Of a stretch of DNA of 64,000 nt, positions 33,986-46,100 are shown in pieces. A program made the translations under genes and the position numbers. The notes under the pieces are model-generated. The model ran no database searches. It worked only from the letters and a program-made list of their open reading frames with translations, and was not told the DNA's origin. Each line of letters opens with the position of its first letter. The first letter of the stretch is position 1. Where the stretch lies: the NCBI RefSeq assembly GCF_901000735.1, contig NC_081542.1, positions 23,017,093 to 23,081,092 of the forward strand, read 5' to 3'. The stretch is from Corylus avellana (lineage: Eukaryota > Streptophyta > Magnoliopsida > Fagales > Betulaceae).

Positions 33986-35641
33986 TCAATAAAGGGTAAT
34001 TTTTTTGCTCTTTCCTAATTGACATGAAACACAAATAGATTGACTCGACTTAACTGAAGACACAGGAAGGTAGTAGTTGTGAAGCAGATGCTGCAAGATT
34101 TGATGACTTGGATGCCCTAAGCGGTTGTGCCAAACTGAAGAAGACACCCTGATCCCAATTTGCGCAGTAAATGCTCTGACTTTATTTTTGGTGAAGTGTT
34201 GTAGCCTTAATGGGTAGAGACCATCTTCACTTGCCCCTTGTAGGAGGATCTTCCCTGTGAGGTTGTCCTTAATCAAGAAATAGGTATCAATTAGTTTAAA
34301 ATGGCAATTATTGTCACGACAAAATTTATTTATTGAAAGTAAATTTGTTGTAGCATCAGGACAATGTAAGATATTTTTAAGATGTAGGAGTTGATTTGAG
34401 CGAAGAAAAGAGGAAGAGCCAGTGTGGGAGATACCAAGTCCATTACCATTACCTACTGCTACTGTCTCATTACCCTGATATGGTTGCTGCAGAGTTAGAT
34501 TTTCCAAGTCATTAGTGATGTGAGTATTGGCTCCACTGTCAGCAAGCCATTCATCTTCATCTTGTAGATCGTTGGATTGGGAAACCATTGCAGCAAGTTC
34601 AGATGGTGGATGTCGTCCTTGGAATGAATAATCCATGCGATGAAAGCAGTCCAATGCTTGATGATTGGAGCGGCCACATAGCTGACAAAGAGGTTTGTTG
34701 GATGAGAGGATGCCAGGTTGAGAATTTCTCCTTGTAGTGTAGTTATTTCTCCTTGGAGTGTAGTTGTTGGGAGAATTGCTTCTTGGAGTGTAGTTGCTAG
34801 TGCTTCCAGTAATAGTTTTTCCTTGGGAGAAAGCAGGGGTTGGGAGTATACCAGGAGATCCGTTGAAAGTCTTCTTTGAGGGATAGGAATTTCTGTAATT
34901 GGAGAAATGTTTCCTTTGGTTGTTGAATCTCTGTTTGTAACCTGGCTTCTGAGCAGTCATGGCAAAGGATTGTGGTTCATCAATGGCAGCCTGATGTTCA
35001 ATGAGTTGCTCGTGTCCAAGTAATTCAGACTGAAATTCTTCAAGAGACATAGTGGTATTCTTTGTTATCATGGAGTAGGTCATGACAAAAGAATTGTAGG
35101 TGGAGCTTAATCCACCAATGATGTAGGATACAAGGTCATCATCGGTGATGGGGCTGCCGGCGATAGCTAGCTGGTCAGCCAAGGATTTTGCACTTCGAAT
35201 AAAGGTAACACATGGATTATTACCTTGTCTGAGAGTCTGAAGTTGGCGTCTCAATTGAGTGACGTGAGACCTTGATGGAGAAGCATAACGAGTGGCAAGG
35301 GTTTTCCATACTTGATTGGAGGTTTTACACCCATAAATAGTAGGCACAAGTGGAGCAGTTAAGGTTGCAATGAACCAACTGAGAATACATTGGTCTTTCT
35401 TTTCCCAGAGAATATATTCTGGATTTGGGACATCAGGAGTAGTTTTGTCCGGAGAAGATGGAATAAGCTTTGGTGGGCATGGCTCAGAGCCATCAACAAT
35501 GCCCATCAAGCCGTTAGTTTTGAGGATGGGCTTAAATTGAAATACCCATCCGAGATAGTTGCTGTCATCGAGCTTGGATTGACAGAGATGCACAATGTTT
35601 GGCATTGTGAAGGATAGAGCGGCGTCGCTGGATTGCGTCAT
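33986..35641 (-). CDS. Copia gag, protease and integrase N-terminus
   Basis: I chose the Met giving MTQSSDAALSFTMPN (start 35641) as the gag start, because sequence upstream is leader-like. Gag has the UBN2-type region (YLGWVFQFKPILKTNGLMG), a CCHC knuckle CQLCGRSNHQALDC and protease WLADSGANTHIT. The integrase N-terminal finger HNRLGHP...CVSCQLGKSKK follows. A seven-A run in the AGCAAAAAAATTACC context (minus strand) shifts frame and ends the reading at ITLY; one fewer A would join pol. Confidence 0.88.
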   Translation of the reverse strand: MTQSSDAALSFTMPNIVHLCQSKLDDSNYLGWVFQFKPILKTNGLMGIVDGSEPCPPKLIPSSPDKTTPDVPNPEYILWEKKDQCILSWFIATLTAPLVPTIYGCKTSNQVWKTLATRYASPSRSHVTQLRRQLQTLRQGNNPCVTFIRSAKSLADQLAIAGSPITDDDLVSYIIGGLSSTYNSFVMTYSMITKNTTMSLEEFQSELLGHEQLIEHQAAIDEPQSFAMTAQKPGYKQRFNNQRKHFSNYRNSYPSKKTFNGSPGILPTPAFSQGKTITGSTSNYTPRSNSPNNYTPRRNNYTTRRNSQPGILSSNKPLCQLCGRSNHQALDCFHRMDYSFQGRHPPSELAAMVSQSNDLQDEDEWLADSGANTHITNDLENLTLQQPYQGNETVAVGNGNGLGISHTGSSSFLRSNQLLHLKNILHCPDATTNLLSINKFCRDNNCHFKLIDTYFLIKDNLTGKILLQGASEDGLYPLRLQHFTKNKVRAFTAQIGIRVSSSVWHNRLGHPSHQILQHLLHNYYLPVSSVKSSQSICVSCQLGKSKKITLY

Positions 35642-35930
35642 GAGTGCAGTATCAAGGACACGGCAAGGAGATGCGGCTATGATCTGGTGCGGCAAGGAGA
35701 AGAACAGCAATGAGGCTGTAATTTGGTGCAGCAAGAAGAAAGAAAGTAGGTGCGGCAATCTGGTGCAGTGCGGCAATTTGGTGCAGTACAGCAGGTGCGG
35801 CAAGAGAAAAGGTGATCTGAGGGCAGCAAGAAGAGCTGCGAATTTGCCTGGAGAAGAAGCTGATTCCGTTGAAGAAGGCCCAAAAATTTGAGAGGGTCAA
35901 GGATCTTATTGAGAGGGGTATGAACCGTAA

Positions 35931-35943
35931 GGCTCTGATACCA
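35931..35943 (-). promoter_or_regulatory. Copia primer-binding site
   Basis: Reads TGGTATCAGAGCC on the minus strand directly after the 5' LTR; complementary to initiator tRNA-Met. Confidence 0.92.
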
Positions 35944-36197
35944 TGAAAGAAAGCAAAGAAAATTGCTTTTGGCGGAATGAAGTCTCAGCTTCGTTCTCAT
36001 TATATATATAGGCAAAGAGTTACAATTGTAATCAAGTTTGACAAACCCAAACTTGATACAAACTAGGAGACCTAATTCAATACAAATAAGTAAAACAAAT
36101 ACAACTAGAACACTAAAGAGAAGAGATAAGAACAACTATAAGGATAATACTAAAAGATAAGAACAACTATAAAACAGACTCTATTGATTCCTTAACA
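35944..36197 (-). repeat. Copia 5' LTR, 254 bp
   Basis: On the minus strand it runs from TGTTAAGGAATCAATAGAG to CTTTCTTTCA (TG...CA). It includes TATATATATAATGAGAACG, a likely TATA box of the element promoter. Confidence 0.9.
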
Positions 36198-36254
36198 CAT
36201 TAGAGGTCGAATTAAAAATCGCCCCAAACTTTGAAGGTAAAGTGTAATTTTCTC
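36198..36254. mobile_element. MULE right terminus (continues from 11231)
   Basis: CATTAGAGGTCGAATTAAAAATCGCCCC to TAATTTTCTC matches the terminal part of the copy ending at 1188 (GGTCGAATTGAAAATTGCCCC to AAGTTTCCC). It is the piece missing after 11231. Confidence 0.7.
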
Positions 36255-36770
36255 TTTTCTATTTCTTTTGTGTTTCGTTTTTGGGTTTGTTTTGTCTTCT
36301 TTTTAGATTTGATTTCAGTAGCTATTTATGGGGTGAAAGTTTAGTCATTCTTTAAAGTTTTGTTTGTAGGAATCTTTAAGAGTAACTGTATTGAGTTTTC
36401 CGTCTATCTTTTGTTGTCTTTTGGTTATTTTCAAAGAGTAATTCATTGACGGACGTGGATGGGTTTTTCAGGCATATAGAATAGTTGTCACTATAGTAGA
36501 GACAGTAAATGTGATTGTGTGAAAATGAAAAAAGCCCATAAATCACTAACCGGGTAGTGGTTAGAGACGTGATTCACCGGAATTTGTTGCAGATATGAAA
36601 CGGATTGGAACAGTGATATTCAAAGATGTTGTCTTCTAATAGCTCGATAAGCTATTGTGTGTGTCATAAATATTGTTTGGATTGTGAAGATTTCAAATTA
36701 TATCTTTAGCATTGTATTAGGGTAGCAATTTGCCTTATTTGATTGTTATATCAGTGAAGAGATTGCGATT
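36255..36770. repeat. Second copy of the 6575-7080 block
   Basis: Same order and orientation as 6575-7080, including GCTATTTATGGGGTGAAAG and GTAGGAATCTTTAAGAGTAAC. No coding signal. Confidence 0.8.
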
Positions 36771-37016
36771 TTACAAAAATAAAAGATATATTTTGAATAA
36801 TTAAAAAGCCCTTTCACTGCAAAAAAAAAAAAGAAGAAGAAGGATTGGTAAAAAACTTTTAAAAACAATTTTTTTGCTCTAAAAAGCCCAAAATTGCATT
36901 TTGGAAAAAAACTTAAAAATTAAGATTTTTTTTTTTTTTTTTTTTCTAAAAAGCTATTTCAAGCTATTTCTATAAGTAAAAAGTACTATTTCCCAACACA
37001 ATCCCTAACAGGTTCT

Positions 37017-37231
37017 AAGAGCCTGTTTGAAATTGTGTTTGGAAAATAAAACTTTAAAGTCAAAAAGCGTTTTTTTGGCAAAAGTGCGTTTTGACAATTT
37101 TTAGGGTTTTTGAACCCTTAAAAGCGCTTTTAATTTTTTTGAACTAAACAAGTACTTTTTTTTGCAAAGAGACTTTTAGAGTGTAAAACGCACTTTTAGG
37201 TACTCAAACGCAATCCCAAACAGACCCTAAG
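37017..37231. mobile_element. MITE candidate, ~215 bp
   Basis: Ends GAGCCTGTTTGAAATTGTG and CGCAATCCCAAACAGACCCT are imperfect inverted repeats, with AAAGCGTTTT/AAAACGCACTTT subterminal motifs inside. CTAAG borders both sides. Resembles small hAT-type MITEs, but the target duplication is not clean. Confidence 0.5.
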
Positions 37232-37649
37232 TCTACTTGTTTTCTGTCAACTTAAACTTTTAAGATAATTGATGATGTAATATGGTATCAAAGCAAAAAT
37301 CCTGAGTTCTTAGTCATTTACCCTCATTTTAATTAAAAATTTTATATATTAGACTTTATTTATTGAGAGAGAGTTTGAGCTCACAAATGAATGGAGAAGA
37401 GTGCTAACCTATCATTTGTTGGCCATTTAATACTAGTAAAAAAATAAAAATCATTATCCTTGTCCCATTATTGAATAGAAAAAAAAATTATTAAAAAAAA
37501 ATAATAATAAATTAAGGCCCTACGCCACCCAAATAGTAGTCGTACTTAAGTCAACAATGATGCGAAGCTTTAGGGACATACTAAAAGCAGGTGTCCCTAC
37601 CTCATAAGTGTGAAGCTTCTCCCTTGAACATTCAATACCTGAGTAATGA

Positions 37650-37656
37650 TATATAG
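37650..37656 (+). promoter_or_regulatory. Possible TATA box of kinase copy B
   Basis: TATATAG about 74-80 bp upstream of the first ATG pair. Position suits a short 5' UTR, but AT-rich sequence gives many such matches. Confidence 0.3.
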
Positions 37657-37729
37657 ATACGACATTTTCTATACAGCTTTGCAAGAAGAGCTCGTCGAAT
37701 AGCCTTATGATCAGTAGTAGATCGAGGAG

Positions 37730-40121
37730 ATGATGGCAAGATTTCTTCCTTCTGTTTGCTTTATTTTACTCGTCTTGCTTATTTGCATCGAAACACAAGC
37801 TGGCCGTCTAGGCCCTACTCCTGATAATGAAGGTGGGTGTGTGTAAAGTTTTTGATCATTTCCTTTCTTTCTTTCATTTTTCTTTTTTGATGAATAACAC
37901 AAAGAAGTACAAAGAATTTCTCCCTATTTTCATATTTGCAATATGCTTTTAGACAGCTTTGCATCTTTTTTGCAAGCTTTAGCCCTTTAGTATTATATTA
38001 TATATAGATAAGTACCCATTATTCATATTTCTCAACTCCAAGTAGAACTTTTTGCACGAAGCTTATAAATTTTTCTCCAACTCCAAGTAGAATCCAGGAA
38101 AGTTTTTAGGAGCCAAAAAACACTTGGCCCGAATCATTTCATGTTGGTGGAAAAGGAAATTTAAACATTAAAGCCTCAGCCAAATGAATTAGCTGAAGAA
38201 AGGAAATATGTATAATTAGGATTATAAATTGTGGTAGATTAAAATTTTATTTAATAAGAATTGGAATTGTAATTATTTAGGATGAATTTTGATCATTATT
38301 TTAAAATTGAAGTTCGTTTCAAATTTGGGTGTTCTCTGCTTGTTTTGTTTTTTTATTGTAATCTGTTTAAAAACTCTTATGTGTTAATAAAATTATCTAC
38401 AAATTTATCTCCAAGCCCATGTTTGAACCTAAAAGTTTAAGCTAAATTTAATTAATATTTTAATTTTTTTTTTACGTGTAGGTTTAAACTTAATTTTAAT
38501 AGGTGGGATTCATATGTAAAGTCAAAAATATCATATTATATTATTATTTATTCTAAAAATGTGAATTTATAAAAAAATAAAAAATAAAATTAATCATTTA
38601 ACTACTAATTTAAGGCTATTTAATCGTGAATTCTTAGAAACATGGGAGTATTTGTCGGTAATTGGAAAACCCATTATCTTAATAGTTTAGAGTAACATCT
38701 GGTCAGCTAAGGATAGAACTTGACTTACGTCAACGGACCATCACATCCACATGCTTACCGACAAAGGGAGAACTACACGCAGAAGTTATACCGTACTGCA
38801 TCGTTCTCCGTGTGTTCTTCTCGGAAGGAGAGATAAGTTTTTCATATTTTATTACTAATTAAATAATTAAAGTATTAAATTTATAGAGTCATCTATCGAC
38901 TTAATTATGAGAATTTCACATAAATTTATAAATTTAATAATTAATTTATAGTATGAAATAAGTCAGGTATAAAAAAAATATTGACTAATAATATTTCCGG
39001 CAAAGCACTTGTTTTCTATAACCCAAGAAAGCTTGCATGCCCTTCTCTAATATGCCGGCACTTCGATGGTTGCATGGCAAATTGGTAAGCAAGTGGCAAG
39101 TCAAGCACAACTTCTTCCTCTAGACTCTAGAGGAGTTCCAATAAATGTCACACCTACTTATCTTTAGCCATTATAAATAAAATCTCTTTGTTTTTTCTTT
39201 AATTAAAAAAAGGAATAGGGGAGGAGTTTAGACAGTAAAAAATTAAAAATTGTACCCATTTTCTTAAATTCAGTTGAACTATAGTTTGATTCAACCCTAT
39301 ATAACAATTATCTTAAGGCTATTGAATCATTATGCTTGATGATAATATGGTCTGTTGTTTGAATTGTTAGTTAAAGGAACTCTAGGATTGTGAGGACAAA
39401 TGGGGGATAAATACTACTTGTTGATTTGGGTGTTATTTTATTGTTGTCTATTTAAAAACTTTCTCAAATTAGGCCTTATGAATTCTTTTCTTTGGACATT
39501 TGATTTTGTACATCGGTTTTTTGGAGAGAACGGCCGTTAAAATGCGTGTAAGAGCACTACTCACAGCAACTGTTTTTTATTGCTTTTTTGTTTTGTTTTT
39601 TTCTTTTTTGTTTATATATATATATATATAATCTTAAACAATTTTCCTAAACATTGGGTAGGACTTTGAACTTCCTCATAGCTTTTCTATCAATTATTTT
39701 AGCCCAAAATATTTTTCTCCCCTCCTCTCATCTTTTTACTTCTATTAGGAATTCGATTGTTGTTGTCTTATCATTTAACATTATCCATAACTATTACCAC
39801 ATCGAAAAGTCTTATAGGGCAGGAAAGAGAAATGTTATGAGTCAATAAGTTATTTATATTTTGTTCATATTTTTTTACAAATTTAATAAATCAATCATTA
39901 GATTTATATGGTTCACCATTGATTTATGTGTGGTCCACATAAATTCACAGATTTAATTGTTAATTTATAAGATAAGATGTGCCAAATATGGAGAAAATAT
40001 TGACCAAAATGCTAGGTGTCAATAAATTTTCCATATTTAACACATGTACTCTTACAAATTTAATAAATCAACTATTATATTTATGAGGTTTATAAAAATT
40101 CACAAATTTAATAGTTAATTA

Positions 40122-40155
<34 letters not shown>

Positions 40156-43100
40156 GTGCTTCTCACGTGGAAACATTAATAGTGGGCACTAACCCAGGAT
40201 GTACGTAATTTACAATTTCGAGCTACAAATATATTCCTTGCAAACCAGTCAAAAGGCACTTGGAAGAAGAAAAAAAAAAAACAAAAATTGATGAGGTTGG
40301 GGTATAATGCATGTAGTGGACGCCCTTGGTGAAATAGCTACACAAGTGGGGAAGAAAGATTGGAATTCCAGTGTAGACCCATGCGTTAATGAGTCGAGCT
40401 GGGCAACACCCAAATCGGATTTGAGGCCTTTGTACGACAATTCTCTAATATGCAATTGCTCAATCGCTGCTGGTGTTCGTGTATGTAACGTGGCTCAACT
40501 GTACGTACCCTTCGTTTCCCTTTTATTGAAATTGTGAAGATGCAGATCAAGTTTTTATTCAACAAAAAGCAGAAAAGTACTTCAATTTTCTCTTATGCAA
40601 GTGAAAAGTACTTAAATTTGACTTATATTGGAAAGCAGAAACGCACTTCAATTTTCTTTTATGTAAGTGAAAAGTACTTAATTTTTTTTTTAATAAATAG
40701 AAGTAATTAAATTTGACTTATATTGGATTTTTCCATTCATAATAAACAGAATATATTATGCATTAAAGGGTTCTAATGGAAGTGTGAATAATCTTTTACC
40801 TATAATTATTCGTGTTACAGGTTCCTTAAAGGGCAGGATCTTGATGGTGTGGTTCCTCCTTCCCTGGTGAAGCTACCCTACCTAAAGAAAATGTAAGAAA
40901 GTCACCAACAATTTGTTCCTGAAAATTGATTTTAAGCTCTAAGTTCTAATCTAACAGCCCACTTTCCTCTTGCTTGTAGTGACCTCAATCGAAACTACCT
41001 CACTGGTACAATACCACCAGAATGGGCTTCTACAAAGTTGGAATACCTGTAAGTTGGCGCTGAATTCATGTCTTATGTTAGCCGCTGAATGCTCTTTCTT
41101 ATTGCGTTAACCTGATTCACTGCAGGGTAATTCCTGCAAACAAGTTATCAGGACCAATCCCAAGTTACCTGGGAAACATTACCACTCTGATATACATGTA
41201 TGCCCGTATTGTATCTTTCTTGCTCACCCTTTCTTAATCTAGTAGAATGCAACATAGTTTGATTTGCTTTAGCTGAGCTTTAATATTGATGAAGACTATA
41301 TTTTCAGGAGCTTAGAGGGCAATCTGTTTTCTGGAAGTGTTCCCCTTGAGCTGGGGAATTTGGTTAACCTGGAGTATCTGTCAGTGTTTCGTTTTCAATC
41401 CTTCTATTCATTTTCAAATCAGATTTGATGATTCTTTTCTTAATCACTAATTTGAGCTATTATGAACTTCCCATTTGATGACTGCAGTATTCTTAGTGCT
41501 AACAATCTCACTGGAGAGTTGCCGATAGCTCTCACTAATCTATCTAAATTAACGGAACTGTAAGTGGTTGGAGCCCATTTCTATACTTAAGCAATTTTAT
41601 ATATGTAATTGAAAGCTTCAGCTTTCTATGTTATTCAGTCTTGTTTCCAATGTGCTATATGCAGTAGGATTAGCAGCAACAACTTCACTGGAAAAATACC
41701 CGACTTTTTTCAAAGTTGGAAACAACTTCAGAAATTGTATGTGTTCTATTTTTTATTTTATTTTTTTTAAAATAAAATTCCTATAATGTTAAAATCTTTT
41801 CTAGTAGAATATTCAGGTGTAATCTAACCTGTTAGAATTGTGTTTTTAACAGACAGATTCAAGCTAGTGGCCTTGAGGGGCCCATCCCCTCTAGCATTTC
41901 GGTCCTGAGTAGTTTAACCGAGTTGTAAGTTTGGCCTTGGAAGTACTCTTGGGTTGCATAATCTCTCTCATATCTTCATGTGATACGCAAATTAACAAGA
42001 TGTCTTGCTTAAGACCCTAACAGTTATTAATAATGCTATTTATTGCAGAAGGATTAGTGACTTACTTGGTGATGGTTCTGAATTTCCAAACTTAAGCAAC
42101 ATGACAAGCATGACAAGATTGTGAGTGATTCTTTTACTTCAAATGATACGAACTTAGAGCAATTTTGCTTAGATGATGGCGGTTGATATTGCAGGATGCT
42201 GAGGAGCTGCAATCTCTCTGGATCAATCCCCCCATATATATCTGAAATGACAAAACTACAAATTCTGTAGTTCTTCTTTCCTTTCGGTTTCCCTCTCTTT
42301 TTTTGTTTCATTAAGAACATTATACTGTGTATACATACAGAAGTGTGAAGTTTTCTTTTTTCCGTTTTGTTTTTGGGTAGTACAAGTAGATATTGGCATA
42401 TTAAAAAATTTATGGACTTTGGGTTTACATGGTACTCTATTCTTAAAGCTAATAGTGCGATAACTATTTCTAGAATTAAGATTATCTGCTGAAACCATCA
42501 AACTGAGGTGTAGTTTTTGGAGTAATATTAGTTTGAAAAAAGGAATTGGAAACACCATTCATCTTATGAATATGTAATAATTAATTTATCTGCTTTCATT
42601 CTTTAGCCTTTGAATAACAGTGATGATTCCTTCTAATCTTTACAGCCTACACCTTTTAGGAAGCAGCTATCTAAGGTTGTAAACCCATACTCATTGTAGG
42701 AATGGCAGCCATGATCCACCCCCTCCTACTCCTTTGCCCATTGTGGCAGCTGCCGTAAGATACCTTTGAACAATGCGCACTCTAGTTAGGCTGTCTATGG
42801 AATGTGTTCTAAGCTACATATATCCACGGTTAAATAGACATTCAAGTCTCTCTTTCAATTTTTTTCTCCCTGTATATTATGTTTCTTGACTCTATGCTTT
42901 AAAATCTGGACATTTATGTCTCATTTTATAATCCTTCTTTTCTTCTATTATAACCCCTTTATCGTTATATCCATGAATGCAGAGATCTCAGCTTCAACGG
43001 ATTCGTAGGAAATGTTCCAAACTTTGGAGGTCTATTCAGGTTACAACGCATGTAAGTGTCGAATCAAAACCCTAATCTAGCTCTATTGCAGAGAAGCTCC

Positions 43101-46100
43101 AATAAACAATTAAAAAGCAGCTTAAAGCACACAAATAATAATGATTTAGCTTTTCTCCGATGTCTATTGGTGAAGATATAAGGAATTTCACTAATTATAT
43201 TGCTTATGGTTACTGTATACACATGTATATTATATGCATACATTATATACATTAGCATGTTAGTTTTTTATTATAATTTAATTTCAATTTTTTCCTTTTT
43301 GAAAACGTTGAAGAAAATAATAGTAAAAAGTATATATAATAATATTGAAAAAGAAAAAAAGAAAGAAAGAGAGAGAGTATATATACGAATGATTTTATTA
43401 AAAGAGTGACGCACTGTTAGGAATTTAATAATAGAGGTATTTTATGATTAAAATACCTTAAGATAATATGTTATCTTTATAGATAACATTAGATTAGAGA
43501 TTCACATTTAAATATTATAGATAAGTATTATCATTAGAGTAGTTAGTATAATTTAAATATTAGGGATAAATATTATCCGTAGTTTATTTTAATTAGTCTT
43601 TTATTTTATTATGTATTGTAATTGTCTATATAAAGACATCAAGCTCATTAATGAAAAGATCAGAAAATTAATTCAAAACCTTGAGTTTGAAAAGGGTTTT
43701 TTAGGTTTACTCAAAATCTAAAATGTCTAGGTTTCCTTTGAATCTAAGGTCTAGGTTCGCTCAGAACCTATAATCTATCCCCATTATGTTTTCACGTAAC
43801 ATTTGGTATCAGAGACGCGATCTTGCTCAATGGCAAATCCAAGCTTGGACCGGCTTGAGTAGCTGCTTGATAACTTGGTAACTATGTGTGAAGGCTGGAT
43901 GAAGAAGATGGAAGAAAATATTGAGACGATGAAAGCAAATAATGCCAAATTGTATGCATTGACTGCCAAATGCGACAATTGTTATGCTCATAACAATGAT
44001 GAGTTCCATTTTTCAGAAGTCACAAATGGTGCCCAAAGACGTCAACAACCTTTTCAATCCGCAAGATCCATTTCACCCCGTTGAAGTCTCTCCACCTTGT
44101 GATGTCGTACCTATACAGGCCCAACCAACAAAAACCATCAACAACATTGTCAAATCGCAAGACTCATCGCAATGTCATTACATTGCACGGTCAATTGTAA
44201 AACAAGATGAAATGAAGGAATGATCATCATTGTACGTAGCCAAAACAAGGCAACCATGTCCACCCCATGCTCCATTGCAAGTGCCTCGTCGCTATCCTGT
44301 ATCACAGAACAACAGGCAGTCCAATGTTCATTGGCAGCGGCAAGTGAGTGGGCTTGTGCAGCGACAAGTGAGTGGGCTTGTGCAAATTTGGACGCTTTAT
44401 GATAAAGAATTGATCCCACCTCTTGAACGGCCACCAAGGGAACGCCTGAAACGAGTAACGAAGGAAGAAAAGAATTTCTAGACCTTGAGGACAAGGTCTC
44501 CTTAAGGGGAATGCAATATTAGGAATTTAATAATAGAGGTATTTTATGATTAAAATACCTTAAGATAATATGTTATCTTTATAGATAACATTAGATTAGA
44601 GATTCGCATTTAAATATTATAGATAAGTATTATCATTAGAGTAGTTAGTATAATTTAAATATTAGGGATAAATATTATCCGTAGTTTATTTTTATTAGTC
44701 TTTTATTTTATTATGCATAGTAATTGTCTATATAAAGACATCAAGCTCATTAATGAAAAGATCAGAAAATTAATTCAAAACCTTGAGTTTGAAAAGGGTT
44801 TTTTAGGTTTCCTCAAAATCTAAAAGGTCTAGGTTCCCTCAGAATCTATAATTTATCCCCGTTACGTATTCACGTAACACGCACCCTTAAGCATACAAGA
44901 ATAGTACACAAGGAACACCAAAAAAACAAACATACACATCCAAGGACACCCGCAAAAACTCTTAAGGCCCACAAGAATTACAACAATACACTGATGTAGG
45001 ACAGTCCACTCGGGCACCTGACCCGGGTTCAATTTCTCCCTCAATCGGGATCTCTTGTCCCCCGGGCGTAACAACTATTGATCCAGGACAAGTTTCCTTT
45101 GATCCAGGACAACTTGTCCCTTGGGCATATTGACTGGGAATCATATTCTAACGCCTGACATAATCTACCGGTGGATAAGGAATAATGGTCAATATTGGGC
45201 GGGAATGTCAGGGTCGCAATATCAGATGGGCGGCATTGTCAGATGAATTGTGATGTTAAAGCCGCAACAGAGATGGGCGGTCATGTCAGAGCCAGGAAAG
45301 CCACAACTTTTGTCAGCACGGAATACTGTCAAACCAGGGTCTGACAGTCGCAAAGCATAGGCAGAACTGACCCTGCAACCACCGAGAACCAATGGGAAGC
45401 ATCTGCCGAATAAAGGGAACCAATGAGAGTAGCGGATAAAGGGAACCAATCAGAGGCTACTGTCTGATTAGAGGAGCCAATGACCAATGACAAGCTACCA
45501 TTGTTAGGGCCAAAATAGTTTATTAATTTATGGAATAAATGCAAAATTGGTCTATGTGGTTAACTTAATTTACAAATCACTCACTGTAGTTTAAAAATAA
45601 TTTATAAGTCCTTAGGGTAGGAATTTTACTCATGGAACTCATTTTTCGTTAAATGACTTAACGGAAACCGTTACATTGCCACATCACACCCAATAAAAAT
45701 AAGACAGTTTTTTTTTTTTTTTTTTTAATGCTTTTAAAAAATGACAAATTAGCTTTTCCATGTCATTTTGAAGCTCCAACACACACTCCACATCAAATTA
45801 AATACATCTAATCCCTCTATATCCCTTGTGCCACCCTCCTCTTCATCTTCCCTTACGATTCTTGCTATCGTATTCATCTTCATCTTTATGTTGTCGTCTT
45901 CATTTTCTCCACCAATTCTTGACGCCGTTGTCTTCATCTTCCCCCAAAAAAAGGACACAAATAGAGAAAGAGGAATAGATTGTTTTAGATGCCCAGAAAC
46001 AATTTTTGAAGATGCTTCAATGCCAAAAAATAAATCCAAATTTTCATAGAAAGACTGTCTAAAAATGCACTAATCCAAAAAACGCAGATGCCCGAAAATC

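Larger units (their letters stand above)
31309..36197 (-). mobile_element. RE1-like copia retrotransposon, lacking most of its 3' LTR
   Basis: Minus-strand element. The 5' LTR is 35944-36197, followed inward by the tRNA-Met primer site, gag, protease, integrase, RT, RNase H and the polypurine tract at about 31321-31329. Only the first bases of the 3' LTR are present before the gap. Beyond the 5' LTR lies MULE sequence (CATTAGAGG) that continues a MULE whose other part ends at 11231. Confidence 0.93.
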
